Under the pieces are notes generated by a model. That model had not been told where the DNA came from. It saw only the letters and a list, made by a program, of their open reading frames with translations, and made no database searches. From contig CM060977.1 of NCBI GenBank assembly GCA_030765065.1, positions 96,427,795 through 96,491,794 on the forward strand: a DNA stretch of 64,000 nucleotides, read 5' to 3'. Source of the stretch: Deroplatys truncata (Eukaryota > Arthropoda > Insecta > Mantodea > Mantidae). Below, in pieces: positions 1 through 11,361 of this stretch; the stretch's first letter is position 1; each line of letters begins with the position of its first letter. The position numbers and the translations under genes were made by a program.

Positions 1-403
1 TTTCTTAATTCTTCCACTTCTCAACAACGTTTAATTTCTCACACTTTATTTTGTTTCCTTTTAGGATACACAAAAATTTTACAATTTCCTAACCTTTATG
101 ATGCTATCTGATGATGTTGCTTTATTGTCCATCTTCCTGCCCCTCTCTCCTAGATGTATATGTCGCCTCTGCGTCGTACTACGATGGATCTGCGTCGTCT
201 CCCTGTCTTGGTGTCCTGTAGTCGAATTCCCCTGTTGCCTTTTATTCTCGTAGTTACTGATGTCCACTCATCCGCGTCGTAGGTCGTTCTTGTGGTTGTT
301 TCTGGGATCTGCGTCTTGTAGTTAATTGCACTGCTCCATTCACGCCACGTTCTGGTTATTATATCCCTTTCTGGTTAATTAACCCCACGTTGGGCGCCAA
401 ATT
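1..403 (-). mobile_element. LTR retroelement, internal leader next to LTR A
   Basis: On the minus strand this segment directly follows the LTR at 404-1190 and begins with a primer-binding site, so it reads as the start of an internal region that continues beyond the left edge of the window. It is richer in purines and CpG than its surroundings. A short minus-strand reading frame (79-267) shows nothing I recognise as gag. The element is a fossil seen only in part; family within LTR retrotransposons not resolved. Confidence 0.6.
383..399 (-). promoter_or_regulatory. Primer-binding site complementary to tRNA-Lys 3' end
   Basis: The minus strand reads TGGCGCCCAACGTGGGG. This is the classic complement of the 3' end of tRNA-Lys(1,2) used by several retroviruses and LTR retrotransposons. 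It lies about 4 bp inside the LTR end at 404, the usual spacing, and fixes the element's orientation as minus strand. Confidence 0.8.
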
Positions 404-1190
404 TGTCGCGGTATCGTTCGTGTTATCTTATTTGCTGAGCGCCTGTTATTGTTTTACTATTTCGACTTTTGAGTTCTTTGTCTTCCGGCTAGCTATTATT
501 ACCCAGTCGAGCAAATCTCTTGAACAGGGTGTGTAAACGGAAAGGAGTTGTTACTAAAAGAAAACACTGATAAAAGAATTTTTTTACACTTTTATTGCCG
601 TCACACTTTATTAATTTCACATAATTACTCTTGATACACGCCCGACTGAAACTGTTATATTTTCGAATCACTTATTTGCCGCACATTATTAATTCAAGTA
701 TTTCACATTTTTGTAACTAGCTTTACGACGCGAGAGATTCTGTAGAATTGCGCGACGTTTAACTCGTGGATGATTCTGTTGAATTGTGCGTTATTTGTCT
801 CTGGCTTCATAATTTATACTCCCTCACCCCCATATGCCTTAACATTATAACAGAGCTGCTATTGGTTAATAAAGCGCGCCAGCATTAGCGTCTATTTTTA
901 TATCCAATCAAAATTACGAACACATATGCTCTAGGGAAGATATTCCCTCCATTTCTAAAGAAAGGCACGCTACTCTGACTCATTTGTTTGTCTCATCTAA
1001 TTGATAAACAACTCATCGCATCGTTTCATTGTTACCCGCTCCTATTGTAAGTTTCAGTGAGGCCGTGTAAACTTATTTTCTAACAATGCTTATAATTAAC
1101 AAACATCTCAAATCATTGTCATACAATAATGCTAATTTACACTACAATTACTCTGGCATTTACAATGTTGTGATATAAAATACTGCCTCA
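404..1190 (-). mobile_element. LTR (copy A) of an LTR retroelement
   Basis: On the minus strand the segment starts TGAGGCAG (or TGTTGAGG, three bases earlier) and ends CGCGACA, then the primer-binding site follows. It aligns over its whole length with the inserts at 41610-42507 and 43318-44253, sharing blocks such as GTTTACACGGCCTCACTGAA, GATTGGATATAAA and GTTTACACACCCTGTTCAAG. A TATA-like stretch with AGTATAAATT lies before the CAGTTTCAGT region, consistent with a U3 promoter. About 790 bp. Fossil; a matching second LTR is not in the window. Confidence 0.75.
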
Positions 1191-1193
1191 ACA

Positions 1194-2254
1194 GATGTCA
1201 CCATAATCCTAGCAGAAGCGTGGCGTTTACAGCTATGAATGCTTATAGTTGTTGAGTTTGCATTCGACCTGTGGTTTCAGTTGTATGAAGTGTTGTGTGT
1301 TTTTGGTGCTTCAGAAGTAATATTTGACTCATCTAGTTAAGCTTATATGACCAATTAGGCAAGTTTGAGATGATCGATATATATATATTACATGTTATGA
1401 AGTGTTTATTTAGCAACAATATTCATGCATACGTTTTTTCAAGCAGCGTCTCTCCTAGACACATAGATGCTAAAGCTTCCAAAATGGCCTGGCTCATAAA
1501 TTGAACCTCTGCTTGAACCCTATATTGAACTAGTGCAATTTAGGAAACCCATTGAAATTTCTAGAGCTGTTCAAATGCGAATAGTATATCTCGTAAATAA
1601 ATATCGATATAACATGTTAAGTAAAAAAAAATCATGTTAAAATAGTGGCTGACATGAATGTGTGATGTTAATTGTCTGAAATTATGAAGATGATCCAATG
1701 TATCAGTTGTACGATATGGCTTCACCAAAAGTTTGCAAAGGTGCTAAGAAGAAAGTGTTTTATTGTGAAGACTGTGTATAATTGGACTACTTTTGTATGA
1801 GAGTAAAAATTAGTAAAAACTATATTTGCAAATAATACCTATTTCAAAAACCAAGTGATTGTCATTATATAAAAATTCAAAGTGTTCAAGTAAATTGCTA
1901 TTCTTATCACAATTTAGGAATCTACTTTTGTTGCTGATAGCACATTTGTTTTGAATGTACAGTAAAATATGTGTATTTTGTATTAATAAAAATACTTTTA
2001 AACTTAAAAGTATGTGGTTCATTTTAAGACACGGGTGGTTTAATTTAAGGACCACGTTCCTAATTTGAACCGATTTACACCATCTCACTTTTTAAATGTT
2101 ATTTAACTGATAATTGTATTAATTTAAGTTGTATTGAGGGTATTGATAGTGCAAGGATTTGTCACTTTAACGCTTGTGTTTCTGAAAATTTTGATTTGAA
2201 GTTATAATTATTATTTACTATTTAGGCGTAAGTGGTTCAATATAGGGGACCTTA
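1194..2254. other. No gene seen; unclassified AT-rich DNA
   Basis: Only short chance reading frames are present, and no recognisable motif, repeat block or RNA gene was found. A short (AT)n run lies near 1380. Confidence 0.5.
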
Positions 2255-2472
2255 CCCTATGGATTTTAAAGCCAGCATATAGCGTCCAATTCTTAAAAAT
2301 TTAACTGTCGCTGTTCTCTTTGTATCTATAACTAAACGTTATATAGCTGTTTGTGTAAAGATTTATTTGAATAAAAATTTAGTAGGTAGAAAAGTAAGTT
2401 TTAGTAAGAATAATTTAATAATAAACGACAGAGGGTAGAGAAACTCATGTGAATGTGTTACATCAGATTTCT
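2255..2472 (+). repeat. R1-Y fragment, right end
   Basis: Carries the Y-specific right half (CAGCATATAGCGTCCA, then GCTGTTCTCTTTGTATCTAT) and the R1 right terminus GGGTAGAGAAACTCATGTGAATG ending in CATCAGA-like sequence. The left two thirds are missing. Confidence 0.8.
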
Positions 2473-3244
2473 AGCTTAAGGTTGAATTTTTTATTCCAGA
2501 ATTGATGTCTGTTTTGCTGTGGAGTTATTTACATATACAGTTGAATCAACAAAAAGCAGTTCCACTCTACTTCAGAGGTAAGCACTTCAAACGCAATTTA
2601 CGTAATTACTTTTGTGACATATTATGCGTAATTAAAATGTTAAATTGTTAATAAACAGTTGCAGTTAATGTTGCTCTGATTCGCTAGTTAGTGCGCATTT
2701 CTGTAGTTAAAAAGCACCTTCCATCTCTCTTTAATCTTCCATTCATAGCACTGAAGGTAATGAAATATCTATGGAGCGGCATTTAATGAATGATGGAACA
2801 CATATTGCGTTTGGATTAATATGGGAAATGAAACATGTTTGTTATGAGAGATGAAAACGAGAGCTGAATTTAATACTTCAAAATATATTTAACATTGTAG
2901 GTAAATCTGTTTCAGTCTGAATGAATTATAGAAAATAGATAACTCGCGTCCAATCATTTCTGAGTTTCCAGCGCATGCAACTGAATTTCATGTTGTCACA
3001 TATAGTTAGTGGGTGTAAGTAAAGGGTGAAAGGCGTGTAGCCAGGCAGGTCTATTGACGATAATGATTACAATGAGAGGCTGTAATACCGCCCAAAAAGA
3101 AAATTTTAAATTGTAGGATGCTTTATACATACTTGTTAATATTAAAAAGATGATCTAAATTGAAATATACTCTATTTATTGACATTAATGGCCAAAAAGT
3201 AGTAAATTATTTATAATACGCATAACTACTATACAAGCAGAAAA
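2473..3244. other. No gene seen
   Basis: I see no coding frame, repeat block or RNA gene that I can support in this AT-rich stretch. Confidence 0.4.
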
Positions 3245-3782
3245 ATATGAAACACTCACATGACTTTCTCTACCCTTTATTGTTTATTAGTGAGTATATA
3301 CACCATTCTTCCTGAAGTTCATTTTTATGTCTACTACGTTTTAATCCAAATAAGCCTTTGCAGTAATAGCTACATTACACATTTCGTCATTGATACCAAG
3401 AGAACAGCGATAGTCAAATGTTTAAGAACTACACGCTGTAAGCTGCGTTAGAATTCCATACTGTTTCCATGCAATCGCAAGAAACAACTAACATTTAAAG
3501 ATCTTAAAGGAATCACCAAGAAATGAAAAATTGGGACCATTGTGTGTTTAAAGAGATCTACATATTTTATGTAGTACGTTTTCGTCTACCACTTAACGTT
3601 TATCAGTTGCACAAGATTATACAATATCCCTTACCAATGAAGAGGATTTCAAAGTCTATTCCAAGAAAATATATAGTTTTATTTTCCATGTAAATATCTT
3701 TAATATATAGCAGTAGAAATTGTTTTAATTAAGTGTACCTTAAAACAGTTATTTCCGGTGAAATGTGCATATCGAATTATTT
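3245..3782 (-). repeat. R1-Y, internally deleted
   Basis: Starts with the right terminus in reverse (CACTCACATGACTTTCTCTA) and runs through the Y block to CTTAACGTTTATCAG. After about 3720 it jumps to the TTTCCGGTGAAAT block of the left end, so the microsatellite part is missing. Confidence 0.8.
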
Positions 3783-4488
3783 AGTGTTATGCAGAACCTT
3801 CTCTGGCCTTGTCATGCATAAAATGTGGCCCTGTCTCCTAGATCGACAATGTTTCTTTTTTGTCCTCGTGGGATTTCCACCTTCATGTAAACAAATATTG
3901 ACTCTATCCAGTCAGTATCTGTCCTCTGTGACTGGCCCACGAAACAATACAGCTACATAATAATAACCAATGAACGATGTTTATAAACTATGGGGAATGT
4001 AGGAGTGGTTCGCATACCACGTCAAGTTTCGCTACAAAAGGTACACAAGAAAAGGTTACATTAATGTCAATATAAATCGGCCTTTTAGACAAAGGGGCAA
4101 ATGATTATTTGCCGTATATTTAATCTGAACGATAAATACGACATTTACATATAGGAGAGCTTTCATCAGCGACATGTAGACGAAGGTTAAGTCATTGCTG
4201 CTGCTAAACGGCAATAAGAAAACCGGCATTAAGAAATTGGTACTGTAGAATGAAAATATAAGGTTTAAGTTGTAATGTTACCCTTCGGCAGTTCGGTCAT
4301 ACATTGTGGGAGGTGAAGTACCCTGCCAATCCACTGGCTGAATTATGCTTGAAAAACAGAGGTGGTCAAGCTGGTAGGGGACATGGCCAAATTTTGTAGT
4401 ACAAACATAAATAGTTCCTTTCTGCATGTTGTGCACGCCAGTTTATGTGGTACAGAAAGTAAACATTAATTAAAAATACAGACAGGTA
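3783..4488. other. No gene seen
   Basis: Unclassified AT-rich DNA without a recognisable gene, RNA or repeat block. Confidence 0.4.
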
Positions 4489-4615
4489 CTTACACACACA
4501 TACACTGACCATTTCTGAAGATATATTTTGGTTTTAGGGGCCTCCAAGCATTTAATTCCGGTGAAATCTCGATGTACAACTTTTGGGTGGAATACATTAC
4601 TTCATTTGCTTACTG
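4489..4615 (-). repeat. R1 left-end fragment
   Basis: Contains the (CA)n remnant, GGGGCCTCCAAGCAT, TTCCGGTGAAATCTCGATG and TTTTGGGTGGAATAC, which are the reverse complement of the R1 left quarter. Confidence 0.75.
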
Positions 4616-4748
4616 TACCTAATTATATGGTTGGGACGGTAATATACTAAAACATAAACAAAGAAAATTACGGTCTGTCCAGTATACGTTGGAGGGTCCT
4701 ACTGTGTCCTAAAACGTAAAACAGAGTATTATTATTGTTGTTGTTATT

Positions 4749-4892
4749 AGTTTTTCTACTACGTACAGTAAGTAGGGGAAGTATTGTATTCCACCCAAAA
4801 AATCGATATTGAGGTTTCATCGGAAATGCATGTTTTGACGCTCCTCGAATCCAAAAACAACATTTCTAGAAAAATATCAGTGTGTCTGTGTG

Positions 4893-4923
<31 letters not shown>

Positions 4924-5596
4924 GTAGGTGTATGTGAAAAGCGAAAAATCGGATAAACACCAGACATGATATTAGGTTCAGTACCTTCAAAATCTGATGC
5001 GCGAAGATTTTCAAGAAAATTCCCCCACACCAGATTACCCTTTACATAGAGCATTTTACCAATTCTTTTATTTTATAAAAAGTGGCTATAACTGTTTTGA
5101 TTAAAATAACATATTTAGTTACATGCCAAATAAAATGTATAATTTTAATTTTCTGGGTATAGTCCTTAAGTGCACTTCATTTGGAAGATAATGTTTATAA
5201 TCTTATGTAACTGGCAAACGTAGGACTCCAAAAATGTAGATCTCTTTGAAACGCACAACTTATTTGAATAACTTTTTTTATAGCATAGACCATTTCTAGG
5301 ATATGTGTCATTAAAGCTTCGAAATTTTCATCTATTAGTCATTCTTTTAAAGTCATTTCAATATTTAGTTGTTTCTCGCGATGTCATGGAAACAGTATGG
5401 AATTTTAAGGCCAGCATACAGCGTCCAGTCCTTAAATTGTTGACAGTCGCTGTTCTATTTGAATCTATAAGTATTTCTGCTAAGGTTTATTTGAATTAAG
5501 AGGTAGTGGACAGAAAAATAAACTCTAGTAAGAATAGTTTAATTTTCCAGTAATAAATGATGGAGGTTAGAGAAAGCCTGCGAATGTATCGTCGGA
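4749..5596 (+). mobile_element. R1-Y, near full length
   Basis: Runs from AGTTTTTCTACTACGTACAG through the full block order: ATTCCACCC, the CTGT/GT microsatellite near 4880, AACGATTTT-like stretch, then the Y right half. It ends GGTTAGAGAAAGCCTGCGAATG and GTCGGA. Flanked by TTGTTATT on the left and TTTTTATT on the right, an imperfect T-rich match that is either a degenerate 8-bp duplication or chance. It encodes nothing convincing; the minus-strand His/Thr-rich frame at 4866-5054 is just the microsatellite. Confidence 0.85.
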
Positions 5597-6324
5597 TTTT
5601 TATTAATATTAATGAAATTCCGTTGTTTTCAAATAATTTACTATAACCCCTACTACACATGGATACTTTGAATCCACATCGACATTCATGTTATGATTTT
5701 TTCTCGGCTTTTCCATTATAGCTCATATTTTAAGAGTTATTTATCAACCATTGAAATCTGACACTTCCAGTACTGACAAACTTTATATCGCTATAACGTA
5801 GAGGCATCATGTTTTCAATACGTGTATGTATTTTGGGACGGGAAACGAACTGTAACACAGAGCTGCGCTATAAATACATTGACCTTTTCATTTTAGCGAT
5901 TTCGTACCGTTTTCCTACATGTATATGCAGAGCCACTTCATGGTAATTCGTCTTCTGGAAATTATTAAAACGTTCTCTCAGTTTATTTCTGCGATAAATC
6001 GATTAAGGTAATTTACATCCTGAAATCTTAAAAAAAAAGAAGCAAAGGAACAAACAAAGGATGGGAAAAGAGAGGCGGTAGATCCATGGTACAACTCCCG
6101 TCTACGGCATTGAATTTTTAAGTCTGATTGTACCTTTCCAACCTTACCCTAAACACAGCTTCACGAAAAATTACCTTTGATTGAACTAATAGTAGTTAAA
6201 ATAAACTCTGGGACTTACAGTACTTACTACATTGTCAAAATTGGGGCAGGTTAACTCAAAATGAATTTGAGATCTCCTTGTGATGTACCGAAAAATATGT
6301 GGCATAAACCTCTCCAAAATTGCT
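5597..6324. other. No gene seen
   Basis: No supported gene, RNA or repeat block. Confidence 0.4.
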
Positions 6325-7902
6325 GCATTATACATTTCGTTATAGATAGCAAGAGAGTAGCGATAGTCAAATGTTTAAGACTGAACGCTATATGCTGGCC
6401 TTAAAATTACATACTTTCCATGAAATCGTGAGAAACCACTTCAAATGGACGGGACACTAAAAAAATAAAAACGTATTGCACGATTCAAACTATTTATAAC
6501 GGATATTTTAGAAATGGTTTATGCAACCTAAAAAGGTATTTGAAATAAATTGTGTGTTTAAAGAAATCTACATTTTTACTTTTTTTACTACATATGTAGT
6601 AGGTAGAGAAGCTGTGGAATACAATAACTTCTCTACATTGCATTCTCTAGTATTGCATCCACTAAAATATTCGATACCGAGATTTCGCCGGAAATACGTT
6701 TTTTGAGGCACCGTGAATCCAAAAAGAAAAACATTTTTAGAAAAGGTCGCCTGTGTGTGTGCACGCGCGTGGGTCTGAAGAGTATAACTCAAAGCTAAAA
6801 TTCGGATAAATGCTACACTTCAGTACCTTCCAAACATATGACATGAAGATTTTCAAGAAAATCCCCCAAACCCAACTACCCTTTACATGGAACGATTTTC
6901 GAAAATTCTGACTTTTTAAAAAAATTGCTCTAACGATTTTGATTAAAATATCGTATATTAAACATATTTACATGACAAATAAAATGTATGTCTTGAATTT
7001 TCTTGGGAACAGTCCTCTTCATTCGGAAGCAGTTTTGTATAATCTTATATAACTGGTAAACGTTAAGCGATAGACGAAAACGTAGCATACAAAAAATGTG
7101 GATCTCCTTAAAACACACAATTTACTTCAAATAAGCTTTTCTGTAGCATAATTCATTTCTGATATATCTTTTGTTAAAAGTTCGAATTGTCCAATTGTCA
7201 TTCTTTTAAAGTCTCATCGATTTTCAGTTGTTTCTCGCGAATACATGGAATCAGTAGGAAATATAAGGCCGGTCTATATCGTTCAGTTCTTAAACATTTG
7301 ACTATCGGCGTTCTGTTTGCGTCTATATCGAAATATATAGCTATTTTTGCAAACGTTTATTTGGATATAAAAGTAGTAGATATAAAAATAAGTTCTATTA
7401 AGAATAGTATATATACCCATTAATCCAGATGAAAGTAGAAAATGTTATGTGAATATATTACGTCACATTTTTTGTGTAGTGCGTTTAATCTTTACCAGTT
7501 ACAAACGCTTATATAAAACCCCTTCCGAAAGAAGAGGACTTCACAGGCTATTCCCTGAAAATTCAAGATATACATGTTATTTTTAATGTAAACCTATTTA
7601 ATATATGGTGTTTTAATCAAAATCGTTATATCCATTTTGAGGCAATCATAAATTTAAAAACTGTTTCATGTAAGGGTAGTTGAAGGTGAGAGGATTCTTT
7701 TGAACATTTTCGTGAACAATATTTGGAACATATCTATCTAATCGTTTTTTTTAGTTATGTTGTTCACACACACGCACACACTCAAACACACACACACACA
7801 CACGTAACCTTTTTCTAAGTATGCCTAGTTTGAGTGCAGAGGTCCCAAAACATATATTTCCGTAAAGTATCGACATCGAATTACTGGGTGGAATACAATT
7901 AA
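6325..7902 (-). mobile_element. R1-Y outer copy, split by an inner R1
   Basis: The Y right half in reverse occupies 6325-6577 and stops inside GAAATCTACATTTTT. The same copy resumes at 7468 with TTTTTTGTGTAGTGCG and continues through the microsatellite (about 7767-7802) to GGGTGGAATACAATT. The whole interval 6578-7467 is a later R1 insertion. The right terminus of the outer copy is missing. Confidence 0.8.
6578..7467 (+). mobile_element. R1-Y inner copy nested in another R1
   Basis: Begins ACTTTTTTTACTACATATG and ends ATTACGTCACA. It carries GTGTGTGTGCACGCGCG as its microsatellite and the Y right half. It is bordered by five T on the left and six T on the right, inside the ATTTTTT run of the outer copy. 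The identical arrangement occurs at 36224-37139. Confidence 0.8.
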
Positions 7903-8196
7903 TGAAGAGGATTCAAGACATAGTTTTATTTTTCATGTAAATACCTCTCATATATGGTATTTTAAGCAAAATAGTTAGAGCCATTTTTCAGAAAATAAAA
8001 ACATTTCGAAAAATGATCCACGTAAAGGCTAGTTGGAGTGTGAAGATTTTCTTGTTATGCTGTTCACGAACACACAATTGCTTTTTTAACTTCAGGGGGG
8101 CCTCAGTACATATTTCCGGTGAAATATGAACATGGAATTTTTGAGTGGAATACAATACTTCTCCATACTTCTATACATAGTGGAAAAAGTAAAAAT
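7903..8196 (-). repeat. R1 left-half fragment
   Basis: A second partial left half in the same orientation as its neighbour. It starts AATGAAGAGGATTC, passes TTATGCTGTTCACGAACAC and TTTCCGGTGAAATATGAA, and ends TATACATAGTGGAAAAAGT, close to the R1 terminus. Confidence 0.75.
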
Positions 8197-8311
8197 GCAC
8201 AGCTCCTTATTAATGGAACTTGTGTACTCAACTAAAACTATAAATATAGGAAAATAATACATTAGGTGTCAAAGGTTTCGGCGTTGAAATGTATAACTCA
8301 CCTCCGTCTAC

Positions 8312-8961
8312 GAGGCTATTCATAAAATAAGTTACGTTTGTTTTTTTAAAAAAATATAAAGTTGCCGAATTTGTTTTACAATACTTTGAAAGTACACATT
8401 CTAATTTATTTTTCCACATAGTTTTCAGCCACATTGAGGACACTTGTGGCGTTTTACGAGCTTTGAAATGCCGCAATCGTAGAATTCCGTCTGTGATTGA
8501 AGTCAACCTATCAAACAAAACCTCAATCAATGAGAGGGGTCATACTGGATCACCGAAACAACCCACAAAGTGCCGTCAAACACTTTCCACCAGGAAACCC
8601 ATCGCAACTGTCTTCTGGGACACAAGAGGAAGTTTGGTGTTGGAGTTCTTGAAATATATTGTAACACACTAATAAAATTGAAGAGTTATTCAAAACAAAC
8701 GTCGTGGCAGTTGAAGTGGCTTGGCTTTGGCCTGGCGAGTTGATAACCAGCGTCATAGTTTGGCTTCAGTCACAGCGGTAGAATTCTATGATTGCAAAAT
8801 TTCAAAGCTCGTCAAACGCTACGACAAGTGTGTCCATGTGGCTGAAAACTATGTGGGCAAATAAAATAGTATATGCTTTCAAAGTATAGTAATACAAATT
8901 GTGTAACTTGATTTATATTCTTTTTAAAAAATAAACTGAAGTTACTTTATGAATAGCCCTC
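8312..8961 (+). mobile_element. Mariner deletion derivative with ~200-bp terminal inverted repeats
   Basis: Left end GAGGCTATTCATAAAATAAG is mirrored at the right end (CTTTATGAATAGCCCTC). The mirror continues inward for about 200 bp, including CACATAGTTTTCAGCCACAT on the left and its complement near 8840. Between the arms, 8538-8650 encodes a fragment similar to the mariner transposase middle (HTGSPKQPT..., ATVFWDTRGSLVLEFL). In the family that WHxG...VFWD block lies between the first and second catalytic Asp; neither Asp is present. Reads as a non-autonomous, internally deleted copy. No clear TA duplication seen. Confidence 0.65.
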
Positions 8962-8970
8962 GTGTGTATA

Positions 8971-9319
8971 CAGGGTGGACTACTTAAGTCCAGACTCTAC
9001 ATTATCTCCAAAGCTAAGCGTTGTAGTAAGAAATCTCTTGAATGAAAGTTTCTTGATATTTTGGAAAAAAGTAAATCTTGTATTTGGAAGACGTTGTGAT
9101 GATCATTTTTGGGTCAATTTAATTTTTTAAATGGAAACCTGCAATTAGGGTCAGGTTAAATTGATTCTAAAATGACCATCACAACTCCCTCCAAATAAAA
9201 TACGACTAATGGCATTTACTTTCCCCTATAATATCAAGAAACTTTTATTCAAGGCATTTCTTTCTATAACGCTTAGTTTTGGATATATTGTAAAGTCTCA
9301 ACTCAAATGGTCCACCCTG
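8971..9319. mobile_element. Fold-back MITE, near-complete palindrome
   Basis: The left arm CAGGGTGGACTACTTAAGTC is answered by the right end ...TGGTCCACCCTG. The inverted match runs almost to the centre: CTAAGCGTTGTA with its mirror TATAACGCTTAG, TTTCTTGATATT with AATATCAAGAAA, and GTTGTGATGATCATTTT with AAAATGACCATCACAAC. Arms are about 155 bp and the loop about 35 bp (near 9129-9165). No coding capacity. Lies 9 bp from the mariner derivative on its left; no obvious target duplication. Confidence 0.75.
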
Positions 9320-10495
9320 AAAAAAGAAAGAAAAAATATATAATATGTGTGAAGAAGCAATAATTACAATTGTGCATTTGCACGACTGTTTCGTTTCCAA
9401 TAACCTTACAGAAATGATGCTCTGTCTGCACGGCAGCACCTGTAGTGCCATTATTTGCTGTGTTGCAGTCATAATTGCTCATAAAAACTGCACGAGGAAG
9501 CTAGGGTATTAATTATCTTCATAATACAAATCAAAGTTTCATTAATATTTCAGAGCAGTGAATTGTGGTATTTCGTGTTGGTAATAAAAAAGAGTCGGTA
9601 AAACAAGGCAAATTAAATTCCCAACCCTGTATTAAAGCGGGAAGCTTACTTTATCGTAACACTCTCATAAACAGCCCGATATTATGCTGGAAAGGCAATA
9701 AAAAGAACCCTTGGTCCCAATGTTTGTTGGATACTGCTCATGCGCCGAAGAGAACGACCTGAGAGACGATGTTGCATAATTCATGTGACTTCTACATCTA
9801 GGGAAGTCAGAGGAACCCGTTGGGTTAGAAAATAGGTAAGGAAAGAAAGCGTCAAAATGATGAAATATTTATGACTTCATCTTAATCCGTTTATCTTGTA
9901 ACCATGTGATAGGAAGGGAAGGTGTGAGAAAGGAAAAACTGCGGTAGTCATAGCCATGCTGTTCTGAAGGAATCCGTTTCCTTCCTTTTCTTACTCGTAT
10001 TCAGTCTCAACTTTGCAGATGTCCTAAGCGTTTCCTTACGTCATCGCCATTCTGTGGTTCCTGATTTCCGTATTTTCCTTTTTACGTTATCCGCCTTCTA
10101 TCTATAGTAGATAACTGGAAGTATTGTATCTAGGAATCGACCTGGATACTTTTCTATACTTTTAAGTGTTTAAGTTTGGCATTATTGAAAGTTGTTGCCT
10201 TTAACTTTATGCTAGAGAAGGAGAGAAATGAGTCGAGGACTTCACATTATTGCCTCACACGTGTCCCCAAAGATTTGACGGACTGTAGTTGTTGATAGAC
10301 CTTGACTGCGTTTCCTGTGGGTGAATCAATACAACATTTCATAGACTCTTGTGTCTAATGAAAACATGTAAAGTAATGGGGGAAGGAATAGAGATACTCC
10401 TGTGGCGTTGAGCTGTGAATGAAGCTGATTCAGCTGATATACTAAATCACGTTTCTCCAATAGCAAGGCTTGGTGACTCACTCTCAGACATTATT
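9320..10495. other. No gene seen
   Basis: No supported gene. The reading frames at 9245-9472 and 9565-9762 are short, lack recognisable motifs and have no start context. Confidence 0.4.
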
Positions 10496-11361
10496 ACTTT
10501 CTCTACTACGTATAGTAAGTAGGGGAAGTATTGCATTCCACCCAAAAATTCGATACCGAGATTTCACCGGAAATACATGTTTTGAGACCTCCTGAATCCA
10601 AAAAAAGCATTTTTGGAAACATGTCCGTGTGTGTGTCTGTGTGTGTGTCTGTGTGTGTGTGTCTGTGTGTGTGTGTTTGTGAACAGCATAACTCAAAAAC
10701 TAACAGTCGGATAAACACCAAACTTGGTATTTACGTTCAGTATCTTCCAGAGATGCGACACGAAGATTTTCAAGAAAATCCCCCCACCCCAGACTGCCCT
10801 TTACATGGAACATTTTTCGAAAATTTTAATTTTCTCAAAAATGGCTCTAACGATTTTGATGAAAGTATCATATGTTTAAGATAATGTCATGAGAAGTGAA
10901 ATGTATATCTGGAAATTTCTGGGAATGTCTCCAAAAGTATTCTTCATTATGCACGACTTTTGCATAACTGGCAAACCATAAGAGATAGACAAAATGTTAC
11001 TACACAAAAAATGTAGATCGCGTTAAAATACACAACTTATATCACATACATTTTTTTTGTTGAGTTACCGTTTTCGAGATATTGCTTGTTATTTCCTTAA
11101 ATTTTCCAATACTTATACTTTTTCTCAAATTCGTTATTCATTTTTTTATGTCCTGGAGAATGGAATGCGCCACATAGCAACCAGCGATAAAATATTTGAC
11201 TATCGCTTAAAAACTACCATATTCCCCTTGCATCTACAAGAAAATTACAAATAAGATTGACATCTCGATATCTCGATTAATATGAAGCATATGGAGAATA
11301 GGCATTTGTAAAAATAGATTGTACAAGAGTAGAGAAAGTCATGTGAGTGTAACACATCAGA
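10496..11361 (+). mobile_element. R1-X, full length (type copy)
   Basis: The best complete X copy. It has ACTTTCTCTACTACGTATAG at the left, ATTCCACCCAAAAATTCGA, TTTCACCGGAAATACATG, then a GTGTGTCT-rich microsatellite at 10626-10679 and GAACAGCATAACTCAAAAAC. AACGATTTTGATGAAAGTATC follows, then the X right half (AGAGATAGACAAAATG, GTCCTGGAGAATGGAATGCG, CCCCTTGCATCTACAAG). The right end is GTAGAGAAAGTCATGTGAGTG with AACACATCAGA. The 11-bp inverted repeat ACTTTCTCTAC/GTAGAGAAAGT is flush on the left but 22 bp from the right end. The Val/Cys-rich frame at 10531-10884 is a translation of the microsatellite, not a gene. Confidence 0.9.

Noticed and set aside
4749-5596. 8-bp target duplication (TTGTTATT/TTTTTATT) proving a hAT-type origin for R1
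   Set aside because: The match is imperfect, T-rich, and not repeated at other copies, where only T-runs flank the element.
10502-10510. Canonical Helitron start (TCTCTACTA) inside the R1 left end
   Set aside because: The R1 boundary lies a few bases further left, no CTRR end is found at the other side, and the string is part of the inverted repeat. A canonical Helitron is not supported; a Helentron-like origin remains possible.
10531-10884. Val/Cys-rich and Thr/His-rich frames, repeated at 19141-19501, 36191-36588 and 4866-5054
   Set aside because: They are translations of the (GT)n/CTGT microsatellite and flanking R1 blocks; they recur wherever R1 occurs and shift with repeat length.
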